In this document: positions 38,029 through 47,173 of the stretch, one piece after another
Layout: each line of letters begins with the position of its first letter
Position numbering within the stretch: the stretch's first letter is position 1
Assembly (NCBI RefSeq): GCF_011617245.1
Contig: NZ_CP050152.1
Span: 2,346,503 to 2,410,502, forward strand
From: Brevibacterium atlanticum
GTDB lineage: Bacteria; Actinomycetota; Actinomycetes; Actinomycetales; Brevibacteriaceae
Length of the DNA: 64,000 nt
Direction: 5' to 3'
The notes under the pieces: model-generated
Told to the model about the DNA's origin: nothing
What the model saw: the letters and a program-made list of their open reading frames with translations, nothing else
Databases searched by the model: none
Translations under genes and position numbers: made by a program

Positions 38029-39837
38029 ATGAGCCCAACGACAATGCCGCAGTCGTCAACCCCCGTCGTCGGCTTCGAGGTCGATACCACCTCCTCGACC
38101 ACCGATGTCTTCCTCCGCACAGTTGCCGAGGATCCGAGCCGTCCGATGGTCGCCAAGCCCGACGGGGAGGGATGGCTCGAACTGTCGGCCGCTGAATTCC
38201 TCGCCGAGGTGAAGGCGGCGGCGAAGGGGCTCATCGCCCTGGGTATCGGCGTCGGCGACCGGATCGCCATCTTCGGTCCCACCGCTTATGAATGGACGCT
38301 GAGCGACTTCGCCGTGTGGTACGCCGGCGGCATCTCCGTGCCGTTCTACGACACCTCGTCCGAAGCACAGCTGAACTGGATGCTCACCGACGCCGATGTC
38401 TCTCGTGGACTCGTCGCCACCCGCGAACACGCCGATCGGGTACGCGCAGCCGCCGCTGCCGCCGGACGCCCCGAGCCTGCGCTCAGGGTCTGGGAGGACG
38501 GCGCATTCGCCGATCTCGCCGAGGCCGGCAAGGACATCACCGATGAGGAGCTTGAGGCCGCTCGCTCCCAGGTCGGATCAGACTCCGTGGCTACGATCAT
38601 CTACACCTCGGGCACCACCGGCAAGCCGAAGGGCTGTGTGCTCACGCACGCGAACTTCGTCCAGACCGGGCAGGCGGCCCGCCACCAGATCCCCAGCGTC
38701 CTCGACACGGCGATGCGGTGCCTGCTGTTCCTGCCCCAGGCGCACGTCTTCGCGCGCTTCATCGAGGTCCTCGCGATCAACAACGGTGCCCTGCTGGCCC
38801 ACCAGTCGGACCTGACCAAGCTCACCGATGCGATGGGCAGCTTCCACCCGACGTTCATCCTCGGTGTCCCCCGCGTCTTCGAGAAGGTCTTCAACTCTGC
38901 GCTGGCCACCGCTCAGGCCGGCGGCAATGAGAAGATCTTCCGCCGGGCCGAGCAGGTCGCCGTCGCCTATTCGAAGGCACTCGACACCGGCAAGGTGCCG
39001 ATGGGCCTCAAGCTTCAGCACACCCTCTTCGACAGGCTCGTCTATCGGAAGCTGCGTGCGGCCATGGGCGACAACGTCACCCATGCCGTCTCCGGCGGCG
39101 GGGCACTCGGAGCCCACCTGGGTCACTTCTTCCGCGGACTCGGGATCATCGTCTTAGAAGGCTACGGACTCACCGAGACCACCGCACCGATCACCGTGAA
39201 CGTTCCCGAGAAGTCGAAGATCGGCACCGTCGGCGTTCCGCTGCCGGGAGTGTCGGTGGCGATCGCTCCGGACGGCGAAGTCCTGGCCAAGGGTGTGCCG
39301 ATCTTCCGTGAGTACTGGAACAACCCGGAGGCCACGGCCAAGGAGTTCCACGACGGCTGGTTCGGCACCGGTGACCTCGGATCCCTCGACGAGGACGGGT
39401 ATCTCACGATCAGCGGGCGCAAGAAGGAGATCCTCGTGACCTCCAGCGGCAAGAACGTCGCTCCCGCACCGCTTGAGGATGTGCTGCGCCGTCATCCGCT
39501 GGTCGGGCAGCCTGTGCTCATCGGCGAGAACCGCAAGTTCATCTCTGCCCTCATCTTCCTCGACTCGGAGATGCTGCCTGGCTGGCTGAAGAACCATGAC
39601 CTGCCGCAGATGGATCTGCGCGAAGCCGCCTCGGACGATACGATCCACGCCGAGGTTGCCAAGGCCGTCGAGCAGGTGAATAAGACCGTCTCGCGCGCCG
39701 AGGGAATCAAGAAGTTCACGATCCTGCCGATCGAACTGACCGAGGAGAACGGCTACCTCTCGGCCAAGCAGTCGGTCAAGCGCCACCTCATCAACAAGGA
39801 CTTCGCCGAGGACATCGAGGCGATCTACGCGGACTGA
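38029..39837 (+). CDS. Long-chain acyl-CoA synthetase (AMP-forming)
   Basis: Activates fatty acids as acyl-CoA through an acyl-adenylate. 602 residues with the AMP-binding motif IIYTSGTTGKPKGCVLTH (about 190-207), GYGLTETTAPIT and TGDLGSLDEDGYLTISGRKK near the C-terminus. The arrangement matches FadD15-type long-chain ligases of actinobacteria. ATG follows GAAGGAG. No other fatty acid genes are adjacent. Substrate chain length is not visible. Confidence 0.92.
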   Translation: MSPTTMPQSSTPVVGFEVDTTSSTTDVFLRTVAEDPSRPMVAKPDGEGWLELSAAEFLAEVKAAAKGLIALGIGVGDRIAIFGPTAYEWTLSDFAVWYAGGISVPFYDTSSEAQLNWMLTDADVSRGLVATREHADRVRAAAAAAGRPEPALRVWEDGAFADLAEAGKDITDEELEAARSQVGSDSVATIIYTSGTTGKPKGCVLTHANFVQTGQAARHQIPSVLDTAMRCLLFLPQAHVFARFIEVLAINNGALLAHQSDLTKLTDAMGSFHPTFILGVPRVFEKVFNSALATAQAGGNEKIFRRAEQVAVAYSKALDTGKVPMGLKLQHTLFDRLVYRKLRAAMGDNVTHAVSGGGALGAHLGHFFRGLGIIVLEGYGLTETTAPITVNVPEKSKIGTVGVPLPGVSVAIAPDGEVLAKGVPIFREYWNNPEATAKEFHDGWFGTGDLGSLDEDGYLTISGRKKEILVTSSGKNVAPAPLEDVLRRHPLVGQPVLIGENRKFISALIFLDSEMLPGWLKNHDLPQMDLREAASDDTIHAEVAKAVEQVNKTVSRAEGIKKFTILPIELTEENGYLSAKQSVKRHLINKDFAEDIEAIYAD

Positions 39838-39915
39838 TCGGCCTGATCGGGGCAGCCGCTGCGCACACTGATCGGCGACGATCACGCACCGATCGGAGAC
39901 GACCGCCGGGGTCCG

Positions 39916-39954
39916 GGCCCGGGCATGAGCCCATCACGGGTTCGTGCCCGGGCC
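39916..39954 (+). terminator. Rho-independent terminator of the acyl-CoA ligase gene
   Basis: GGCCCGGGCA (39916-39925) pairs with 39945-39954; an inner GAGCCC (39927-39932) pairs with 39938-39943 and closes a short loop. TTTCTC follows at once. It is one of the few hairpins in this window with a T-tract. Confidence 0.85.
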
Positions 39955-40113
39955 TTTCTCATCGTCGGCAGGACCTGTCGCCGAGGTGGGGGTCGGGCTC
40001 TGTCGAGGTCGTGCCCTATCGGGGTCGATCCCGAGGACTGTCGCCGGGGTCGGGGCACCCGTCGTAAGCTGAGCGAAGAATCCGATTCTCACCGATCCGA
40101 TGGAGGCGACCCC

Positions 40114-41157
40114 ATGTCCGGCGACACCGATCACACGCCCAGCTACGTGGCCGAGGGACAGGAATTCAACCGGGACACGAACTACATCGAAGACCGCATC
40201 CTCGACGATCCCGATGCGCAGTGGCCCGTCGAACCCGGCCGCTACCGCCTCATCGCCGCCCGTGCGTGCCCGTGGGCCAACCGCACGATCATCGTCCGCC
40301 GGCTCCTCGGGCTCGAGGACGTCATCTCGCTCGGTATGCCCGGCCCCACCCACGATGCACGGTCCTGGACCTTCGACCTCGACCCGGGCCGCGTCGACCC
40401 GGTGCTCGGCATCGAACGCCTGCAGCAGGCATTCTTCGCCCGATACCCCGACTATCCGCGCGGCATCACCGTGCCCGCCATGGTCGACATTCCCACCGGC
40501 GTCGTCGTGACCAATGACTTCCCACAGATCACCGAGGACTTCTCCACCCAATGGACCGACTATCACCGTGAGGGCGCCCCGAATCTCTGGCCCGAGGAGT
40601 CACGGGACGAGATGGCTAAGGTCATGCGCCACATCTACACGGAGATCAACAACGGCGTCTACCGGTGCGGATTCGCCGGATCCCAAGCAGCCTACGAGGC
40701 GGCTTTCGACCGTCTGTTCGCCGCCCTCGACATCGTCGAAGAGCGCCTGAACACGTCTCGCTTCCTCATGGGTGAGACCATCACCGAGGCGGACGTCCGT
40801 CTCTTCACCACGCTCGCCCGCTTCGACCCGGTCTACTTCGGTCACTTCAAGTGCAACCGTCAGCCGCTGACGGCGTTCGAGAACCTCTGGGGCTACGCCC
40901 GGGACCTCTACCAGACGCCCGGATTCGGAGACACCATCGACTTCGTGCAGATCAAACAGCACTACTACATCGTCCACCAAGACGTGAACCCGACGCAGAT
41001 CGTTCCCCAGGGGCCCGACCTCGCGGGTTGGCTCAGCGATCACGGACGCGACCGGAAGTTCGGCGGTTCGCCCTTCGGTGACGGCACGCCTCCGGGTCCG
41101 GTCAAGCCGGGCGAAGAGGTGCCGTTCGACCACACCGCCGCCGCCTGGACGAAGTGA
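40114..41157 (+). CDS. Glutathione S-transferase family protein (Xi-class, hydroquinone reductase type)
   Basis: Thiol transferase of the YqjG/ECM4 (glutathionyl-hydroquinone reductase) family. The ATG at 40114 after GGAGG gives 347 residues; the open frame runs to 39925 but overlaps the terminator. The CPWA active-site motif is in AARACPWANRTIIVRR (Cys about 52). Actinobacteria mostly use mycothiol rather than glutathione, so the real co-substrate is probably mycothiol; this is inference. It follows the acyl-CoA ligase terminator and stands alone. Confidence 0.88.
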   Translation: MSGDTDHTPSYVAEGQEFNRDTNYIEDRILDDPDAQWPVEPGRYRLIAARACPWANRTIIVRRLLGLEDVISLGMPGPTHDARSWTFDLDPGRVDPVLGIERLQQAFFARYPDYPRGITVPAMVDIPTGVVVTNDFPQITEDFSTQWTDYHREGAPNLWPEESRDEMAKVMRHIYTEINNGVYRCGFAGSQAAYEAAFDRLFAALDIVEERLNTSRFLMGETITEADVRLFTTLARFDPVYFGHFKCNRQPLTAFENLWGYARDLYQTPGFGDTIDFVQIKQHYYIVHQDVNPTQIVPQGPDLAGWLSDHGRDRKFGGSPFGDGTPPGPVKPGEEVPFDHTAAAWTK

Positions 41158-41171
41158 TCAGAACGCAGTGA

Positions 41172-41912
41172 TCAGGAGTCGAATTCTCCGGGCTCGATGA
41201 CGTCGGCACCGGAATCGTCGATGCCCGCAGCACGCTTCCGCCGGTGCTTGCGGACCTTGAGCACGATCCACACGATGACGAAGACGACCACGGCGATGAT
41301 GACGATCTTCTGGAAGTACCCGGCGTAGGTCTCGACGACTGCCCAGTTCTCCCCCAGGTAGAAGCCGGCGACGATGAGGATGGTGTTCCAGATCGCGCTG
41401 CCGGCCGTCGTCAGGGTCACGAACTTGACCAGTCGCATGTCCCGCATTCCCGCCGGAATCGAGATCAGGGACCGGAAGATCGGGATCATCCTGCCGAAGA
41501 ACACGGCCTTGTCGCCGTGCCGATCGAACCAGTCGACGGTTTTGTGGACATCGTCGACGTCGACGAGAGGCATCTTCACGGCGATGCGGGCGATGCGCTC
41601 GATGCCGATCCACTTGCCCAGGGCCCAGAGGATGATCGCGCCGATCAGCGAGCCCAGGGTCGCGCAGACGATGGCCAGCACGATGTTCATCTGGCCCTGA
41701 CTCGAAGTGAATCCGGCCAGGGGCAGAACGAGTTCGCTGGGGATCGGCGGAAAGATGTTGTCGAGGAACACCATGAACCCGACGCCGAGCGGCCCCAGGG
41801 CTTCCATGATGGTCACCGTCCAGGCGGAGAACCCGCTGAGGTTCTCAGCAGCACCGCCCTCGGAGGTGAGCACGAAATCGGGAGCAGAACCGGTTGCTAG
41901 AGAAATCGGCAT
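41172..41912 (-). CDS. DedA-family membrane protein
   Basis: Integral membrane protein of the DedA/Tvp38 family, associated with lipid (undecaprenyl-phosphate or phospholipid) translocation. The ATG at 41912 gives 246 residues; a TTG at 41918 would add two. Motifs are FLDNIFPPIPSELVLPLAG and FGRMIPIFRSLISIPAG, with four or five hydrophobic segments and a basic C-terminus. No ribosome site is seen. It converges with the GST gene. Confidence 0.9.
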   Translation of the reverse strand: MPISLATGSAPDFVLTSEGGAAENLSGFSAWTVTIMEALGPLGVGFMVFLDNIFPPIPSELVLPLAGFTSSQGQMNIVLAIVCATLGSLIGAIILWALGKWIGIERIARIAVKMPLVDVDDVHKTVDWFDRHGDKAVFFGRMIPIFRSLISIPAGMRDMRLVKFVTLTTAGSAIWNTILIVAGFYLGENWAVVETYAGYFQKIVIIAVVVFVIVWIVLKVRKHRRKRAAGIDDSGADVIEPGEFDS

Positions 41913-41967
41913 GGTCAAAAGTCTAGATAAGGGCGCGGCCTGCCGCTCACAGTGCGCTCACAGCGGC

Positions 41968-41973
41968 TAGTGT
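41968..41973 (+). promoter_or_regulatory. -10 element (TAGTGT)
   Basis: TAGTGTGG lies 64 bases before the YihY start. It is the same box as at 19420 and 20145. Confidence 0.4.
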
Positions 41974-42037
41974 GGAAACGGACACCTCAGGGAGGAATCG
42001 AAGGCGACTCTGCCATCGACATCGAAGGAGCAACCAC

Positions 42038-43075
42038 GTGGCACCAGCCAAAGTACTGGCCTCGCGCAACACCGTCGCCGAGGCCGGCCACAACGCCGTC
42101 AATCGGCCGGGACCCGCACACCTCATGCGCGCCGTGCAGCGGTTCGGTCAGCGTCTGGGCAACCAGTTCGGCGCCGCGATCACCTACTTCCTCGTCCTCG
42201 CGGTCATGCCGATCGCCATGGTCAGCCTCGCGAGCATCGGCTTCGTCCTCGACGTCGCCCGCCCCGATCTGCTGTCCATGGTCACCGAGCAGATCGAGTC
42301 GTTCACGGCAGGCAATTCCTCCCTGACCGAGCAGCTCGAGAGTTACCTGCTCGACTGGCAGGGCGTGGGGATCATCGGTATCATCACCGGCCTCTACACG
42401 GGGCAGGGATTCATCGGCAACCTCGGTGCGGCCGTCCGTGCCCAGCTGCATGAGGACTTCGATGAAGTCGTGGAGAAGTCCTTCGTCAAGAAGATCCTCA
42501 ACAACGTCGTCACCCTCATCGGCCTCATCATCGGTCTGCTCATTGCGGTGGCGCTCACGGTCGTCGGGACCGGACTGCGGTCGGTCATCGCCGACTTCCT
42601 CGGTCTCGGCGGATTCGCCGGCAGCCTGCTCTTCATCGTCCCGCTGCTGCTCGTCTTCGCAGCAGCCTGGCTGATCTTCATGTTCCTGTTCACGATGCTG
42701 CCGGAGAAGCCGGTGGACAAGCGAGCCAAGATCCGCGGTTCGCTCATCGGCGCGGTCGCATTCGTCATCCTCATCAACTTCTCCACCGTGTTGGTCAACA
42801 TCTTCTCCGGAAACAAGGCCGCAGGTGTCTTCGGCTCGATCATCGCGATCATGCTCACCCTCAATGTCTTCGCCCGCATCGTCCTCTTCATCGCCGCATG
42901 GATCGGGACCGCGAACCCGCCGAAGCTCAACGAGGAGGAAGAACCCGAGTACCGCTTCGTCGAACCCAAGGTGCAGGCGCAGAGCCTCGGCGCGCTCCTC
43001 GCCGGTGCCGGGATCGTCACGCTGACCCTGCTCGGCTTCAGGCGCTGGGAGGAGCACCAGTCCGCCGAGGAATAG
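42038..43075 (+). CDS. YihY/virulence factor BrkB family membrane protein
   Basis: Polytopic inner-membrane protein of the YihY/BrkB family, function uncertain (once misannotated as RNase BN). From the GTG at 42038 after GAAGGAG it has 345 residues with six hydrophobic segments and the family region GNQFGAAITYFLVLAVMPI. An in-frame ATG at 41972 lies upstream without a ribosome site. It is divergent from dedA and followed by gapB. Confidence 0.9.
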   Translation: MAPAKVLASRNTVAEAGHNAVNRPGPAHLMRAVQRFGQRLGNQFGAAITYFLVLAVMPIAMVSLASIGFVLDVARPDLLSMVTEQIESFTAGNSSLTEQLESYLLDWQGVGIIGIITGLYTGQGFIGNLGAAVRAQLHEDFDEVVEKSFVKKILNNVVTLIGLIIGLLIAVALTVVGTGLRSVIADFLGLGGFAGSLLFIVPLLLVFAAAWLIFMFLFTMLPEKPVDKRAKIRGSLIGAVAFVILINFSTVLVNIFSGNKAAGVFGSIIAIMLTLNVFARIVLFIAAWIGTANPPKLNEEEEPEYRFVEPKVQAQSLGALLAGAGIVTLTLLGFRRWEEHQSAEE

Positions 43076-43130
43076 GCGAGGCGATAGACTGGCCGCGCAT
43101 CCGTTTCAACTGACCGAGGGGACACGACCT

Positions 43131-44558
43131 TTGACTGACGCAACGACGGCACGCCTGGACGACTGGGCGAAGAAGCAGACCGCCGCCGAAGAACTCATTC
43201 CGCTAGTCGGACGCCTGTACCGCGAGAACGACGTGCTGCTCACGCTGTTCGGACGGTCACTGCTGAACAAGTCGGTGACCGGCATGATCAAGGCGCACCG
43301 CTACGCCCGTCACTTCCTCGGCGAGGACCTCGACATCGAGGTCACCCACCGTGTCGTCAGTGCCCTGGCCGGACTCAACCTGGCACCGGCACGCATCGAT
43401 CTGGGACGCCTCGTCGAAAAGATGGACGATCCGAACGGCGATATCGATGCCTACCTTGCCGAAGCGCTCGCCGAGGTCGTCGACTCCCAGTCCGGCAAGG
43501 GCGAGGTCCGCGACGTCGTCCTCTACGGATTCGGCCGGATCGGTCGGCTCCTGGCCCGCATCCTCATCGACCGCGCCGGCGGCACCGGGATGCGTCTGCG
43601 CGCCATCGTCGTGCGTCGAGGTGGCGAGAACGACATCGTCAAGCGTGCGTCGCTGCTGCGCCGCGACTCGGTCCACGGGCCCTTCGACGGCAGCATCGTC
43701 GTCGACGAGGCGGCCAACACCATCCAGGCCAACGGCACCCTCATCCAGGTCATCTACTCCGACGATCCCTCCCAGGTCGACTACACCTCCTACGGCATCG
43801 ACAATGCGATCATCGTCGACAACACCGGAAAGTGGCGCGACGAGGACGGCCTGGCCAAGCACCTCGCCTGCCCGGGAGCCGCGAAGGTTCTGCTCACCGC
43901 GCCCGGCAAGGGCGACGTCAAGAACATCGTCTTCGGTGTCAACGACGATGCGATCCTCGACTCCGACCGGATCCTCTCGGCCGCGTCCTGCACGACGAAC
44001 GCAATCACGCCCGTGCTCAAGGCCATCAACGACAGGTTCGGTGTGCGCAACGGTCACGTCGAGACGGTGCACTCATTCACCAACGACCAGAACCTCATCG
44101 ACAACTTCCACAAGGGTTCGCGACGTGGTCGCGCGGCCGGGCTGAACATGGTGCTCACCGAGACCGGCGCCGCCAAGGCTGTGGCCAAGGCGCTGCCGGA
44201 GTTGGCCGGGAAGCTCTCGGGCAACGCGATCCGCGTTCCCACCCCGAACGTGTCGATGGCGATCCTCAACCTCAACCTCGAGACCGCCACGGATGTCGAC
44301 GAGCTCAATGCCTTCCTGCGCGAGGCCTCGATGCATTCGCCGCTGCGCAACCAGATCGACTATGTGTCCTCCCCCGAGCTCGTCTCGACCGACCTCGTCG
44401 GCTCGAAGCGCGCCGGCGTCGTCGACGGACTGGCGACGATCGTCGATGATGATCGCGTCGTCGTCTACGTCTGGTACGACAACGAGTTCGGCTACAGCTG
44501 CCAGGTCATCCGCTGTGTGGCGAAGATGGCCGATGTCGACGTTCCCGCGTTTCCCTGA
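43131..44558 (+). CDS. Glyceraldehyde-3-phosphate dehydrogenase, long form (GapB-like)
   Basis: 475 residues, about 140 longer than the glycolytic enzyme. The first 125 are an N-terminal helical extension (LDDWAKKQTAAEELIPL). The dehydrogenase follows with GFGRIG (133-138), catalytic Cys287 in SCTTN and the usual end WYDNEFGYSCQVIRC. Corynebacterium GapB has this form and acts in the gluconeogenic, NADP-linked direction, so I infer the same here. Start is TTG at 43131 after GAGGGG. Tandem repeats follow the stop. Confidence 0.93.
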   Translation: MTDATTARLDDWAKKQTAAEELIPLVGRLYRENDVLLTLFGRSLLNKSVTGMIKAHRYARHFLGEDLDIEVTHRVVSALAGLNLAPARIDLGRLVEKMDDPNGDIDAYLAEALAEVVDSQSGKGEVRDVVLYGFGRIGRLLARILIDRAGGTGMRLRAIVVRRGGENDIVKRASLLRRDSVHGPFDGSIVVDEAANTIQANGTLIQVIYSDDPSQVDYTSYGIDNAIIVDNTGKWRDEDGLAKHLACPGAAKVLLTAPGKGDVKNIVFGVNDDAILDSDRILSAASCTTNAITPVLKAINDRFGVRNGHVETVHSFTNDQNLIDNFHKGSRRGRAAGLNMVLTETGAAKAVAKALPELAGKLSGNAIRVPTPNVSMAILNLNLETATDVDELNAFLREASMHSPLRNQIDYVSSPELVSTDLVGSKRAGVVDGLATIVDDDRVVVYVWYDNEFGYSCQVIRCVAKMADVDVPAFP

Positions 44559-44560
44559 TA

Positions 44561-44628
44561 TCGCCTGACAGCTGGCATCGCCTGACAGCTGGCATCGCCT
44601 GACAGCTGGCATCGCCTGACAGCTGATA
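44561..44628 (+). repeat. Four-copy 17-base tandem repeat after gapB
   Basis: Units at 44561-44577, 44578-44594, 44595-44611 and 44612-44628. The unit is TCGCCTGACAGCTGGCA; the first three are identical and the fourth ends ATA instead. Each contains CAGCTG. It begins two bases past the gapB stop codon. Confidence 0.92.
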
Positions 44629-44694
44629 CCGCCGAGGCGGCTCACCGGATCCTGTGTTGATTCCTTGGTGTGGTGCTGAAGGACGGCAGCGATT

Positions 44695-44756
44695 CGGCCC
44701 ACTTTCGACCGAGCAGCCCAGTTCCAGACGTGGGCTTCTCAGCCGAGAGTGGGCCG
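44695..44756. other. Nested stem-loops between gapB and the next gene
   Basis: CGGCCCACT (44695-44703) pairs with 44748-44756 and encloses a second hairpin GCCCA/TGGGC (44716-44720 with 44731-44735). It may act as a terminator, or as a structured RNA; I cannot tell. Open frames over it look spurious. Confidence 0.4.
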
Positions 44757-44835
44757 CTGTCATAGGTGCACCGCAGGCGGGCCGCTGCTGCAAGACCGAC
44801 CACCGGGAGGTTGTGCCGTCAACGAGCGGAGCTGA

Positions 44836-45468
44836 TCACTCCGCGGCGTCGGCTTCCATCGCCTCATGCAGCCAGATCGGTGTGAAGTCGGCGAACCGAG
44901 CTGCGAGTTCGTCATCGCTGTCGAGGATGACGGCCAGCCGATCGTCGGCGGCTGAGAGCTCTCCCGCCCAGATCGGTCCCAGGCAGGCCAACAGCAGGCA
45001 GGCCAGGACGACGGCTCCGGCGAGGACCGGTGTCTGCGACCACAGCAGCGCTCCGAACAGGATGCCAACCACGACGAAGCCGATGGCCACGGCCATTCCT
45101 CCCGAGCGGGTGCGCGGGGCCTTGGCCTTGGCGGGACGGGAGGCCGCGACCGAGTCGAGGATGTCACGGTTGATCCTGGTCCACGCGATGATCGCTCCGA
45201 GCGCACACACGATGCCGATCATAATGAGGCTGAATGCGGAGAACAGCAGCACCGCATCGATGCGATCGCCCTGTGCCTGCAGAGCGGCGCCCAGTCCGGC
45301 CACGAGCATCGCACCGGCGAGCACGAGCATGCTCAGCAGCCGGGCACGGCGCACCGCGATGAGTTCGGCGAGTACTCGGGCCAGATACGCCCGGTCGGCC
45401 TGCGCGTCGTTCGCCTGGGAAGCGTCGGCCCGAGAGCCGTCGGCCTGCGCGTCGTCGGGCTGACTCAA
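44836..45468 (-). CDS. Hypothetical four-helix membrane protein
   Basis: 210 residues, no family recognised. An N-terminal soluble stretch rich in Asp, Ala and Gln (DDAQADGSRADASQANDAQ) is followed by four hydrophobic segments at about 45-65, 72-97, 127-148 and 150-171, and an acidic tail. The TTG at 45468 overlaps the stop of the upstream dehydrogenase by four bases (TTGA); the frame stays open further upstream, but that is dehydrogenase sequence. The two genes are probably cotranscribed. Confidence 0.65.
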   Translation of the reverse strand: MSQPDDAQADGSRADASQANDAQADRAYLARVLAELIAVRRARLLSMLVLAGAMLVAGLGAALQAQGDRIDAVLLFSAFSLIMIGIVCALGAIIAWTRINRDILDSVAASRPAKAKAPRTRSGGMAVAIGFVVVGILFGALLWSQTPVLAGAVVLACLLLACLGPIWAGELSAADDRLAVILDSDDELAARFADFTPIWLHEAMEADAAE

Positions 45469-46430
45469 CGGACGTACCCGACGGTCTTGTCGACGGTGTG
45501 CGGGAAGGCTTCGCCGGCCAGGTACTGCTCGAAGAGCCGGTGGAACTGCTGCGCCAAACGCATCCGCCACCCGTCGGTGTCCCCGCTCATGTGCGGGGTG
45601 ATGATGACGTTGTCCATCGCCCACAGCGGATGCCCGGCAGGAAGCGGCTCTTCGTCGAAGACGTCGAGTCCGGCTCCGGCGATCTGGCCGGTGCGCAGTG
45701 CGTTGACGAGGGCGTCGGTGTCGACGGTGTCGCCGCGGCCGACGTTGATGAACACGGCGGTGTCGTCCATGGCCGCGAACACCTCGGCGTTGATGAGCCT
45801 CTCCGTCCGCTCGGTCAGAGGCGCGATGTCGACCACCCAGTCGAAGCCGGCGACGTGCTCGGTGAGGGTGGCCGAGTCGATGACCTCGCCGAAATCGGCG
45901 TCCCCGCTGCGGGCTCGGGAACCAGCCCCGGTGACGTCGATGCCCACGGCCGTGAGCAGACGGGCGATCTCCCGACCGATCGCCCCGGTGCCGACGACGA
46001 GCGCCGTGGAACCCGTGATGTCCCGCGTCGAACGCCGATTCCACTTCGCCTCACGCTGATCGGCCAGGGAGCCGATCGCGCTCTTCGCGTGCATGAGGAT
46101 GTAGTTGAGCACGAATTCGGCGATCGGACGGTCGAAGATCCCACGCGCGTTCGTCACCGTCACCGGTGAGTCGACGAGTTCGTCGAAGAGCAGCGAGTCG
46201 ACGCCCGCGGCCGCCGCATGCACCCACTCGAGCCGGTCGGCAGAGCCGTAGGCGTCCTTGAGCGCGGTGGAGAAGAAGTCCCACATCAGCAGCACATCGG
46301 TGCCCGGCAGCGCCTGGCCCAGGGTGTCCGCCTCGGCGATCCGCAGCTCGACTCCGTCCCACTCTCCCAGGTCGGTGAGCAGGGTGGGGATCTCGGTCCC
46401 AGGCGCATTGAGAATCGTCAGTACCGTCAT
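45465..46430 (-). CDS. D-2-hydroxyacid dehydrogenase (GhrA-like)
   Basis: NAD(P)-dependent oxidoreductase that reduces keto acids such as glyoxylate or hydroxypyruvate. 321 residues with the dinucleotide fold GTGAIG (about 147-152), catalytic Arg in NVGRGD, Glu in DVFDEEP and His in ITPHMSG. Start is ATG at 46430 after GAGGAGATGAGG. The substrate cannot be fixed by sequence. A TetR gene lies upstream and may regulate it; the membrane protein overlaps downstream. Confidence 0.88.
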   Translation of the reverse strand: MTVLTILNAPGTEIPTLLTDLGEWDGVELRIAEADTLGQALPGTDVLLMWDFFSTALKDAYGSADRLEWVHAAAAGVDSLLFDELVDSPVTVTNARGIFDRPIAEFVLNYILMHAKSAIGSLADQREAKWNRRSTRDITGSTALVVGTGAIGREIARLLTAVGIDVTGAGSRARSGDADFGEVIDSATLTEHVAGFDWVVDIAPLTERTERLINAEVFAAMDDTAVFINVGRGDTVDTDALVNALRTGQIAGAGLDVFDEEPLPAGHPLWAMDNVIITPHMSGDTDGWRMRLAQQFHRLFEQYLAGEAFPHTVDKTVGYVR

Positions 46431-46501
46431 TCCTCATCTCCTCCGGCAGGGTGCTTTCTGCCACACTAACGGATACGGCCTCCACGGGGGCCGAAGCCGG
46501 T

Positions 46502-47146
46502 TCACCGGAGCCGGTCGAGGACCTTGAGGAAGAGCCCGAGAGAATCGTCGAAGATCGCCGGAGTACCGCCCTTCTCCTCGACCGTCTCGGGATTCCGCTT
46601 GATCGTCTGGCCCGCATGGTTGAGGGGGACTCGACAGAGTTGGGTGAGCATGCGGGCGCTGCGCCAGGCGGAGTCCTCGGTCGAGAATTCCTGGCCGAGG
46701 TGACGCAGCCGGCGCAGCACATGTCCGGCGACGATCTCTTCGAGGGCTTCGGCCCGGTCGAAGCTCTTGCTCACGAGCTCCGGGTAGAGGGCGAAGAGAC
46801 GACGTCGGCGCGCCGGCAGCTCCGGATCGACCGAACCGATGAGCAGTGCCTCACGGACGAAGCGTGCCGTGTCCTCGGCCAGAGTGCTCAGCCCGGAACC
46901 GGAATAGACGTAGTCGTCGGCGAGGCCCTCGTCGACGCTGACATCGGCGCCGAGGCCGACGATCGCGTCCTCTTTGGTGTCGAAGTAGTTGAAGAAGGTG
47001 CGGGTGGACACGCCGGCGTCGGCGGCGATCGTCGCGACGGTGGCGGCAGCGAGTCCGTCCTCGAGGACGCGGGTGATCGCAGCCTCGTGGAGGGCGTTGC
47101 GAGTCATCCGCGCCTTCTTCGAGCGCAGGGATTCTTCGGCAGGCAT
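46502..47146 (-). CDS. TetR-family transcriptional regulator
   Basis: 214-residue repressor with the typical N-terminal helix-turn-helix (TVATIAADAGVSTRTFFNYFDTK, within residues 35-65) and a ligand-binding C-terminal domain. The ATG at 47146 is preferred; an upstream start at 47182 lies in the repeat region. A pair of 15-base repeats just upstream (47174-47210) may be its operator. The hydroxyacid dehydrogenase downstream is the most likely target. Confidence 0.9.
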   Translation of the reverse strand: MPAEESLRSKKARMTRNALHEAAITRVLEDGLAAATVATIAADAGVSTRTFFNYFDTKEDAIVGLGADVSVDEGLADDYVYSGSGLSTLAEDTARFVREALLIGSVDPELPARRRRLFALYPELVSKSFDRAEALEEIVAGHVLRRLRHLGQEFSTEDSAWRSARMLTQLCRVPLNHAGQTIKRNPETVEEKGGTPAIFDDSLGLFLKVLDRLR

Positions 47147-47173
47147 GAGACCATGCTTGCACCTCACGCAGGT

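Noticed and set aside
44654..45463. A 269-codon plus-strand frame after gapB
   Set aside because: Overlaps the membrane protein gene, lacks a ribosome site and has low-complexity Ser/Ala/Arg composition.
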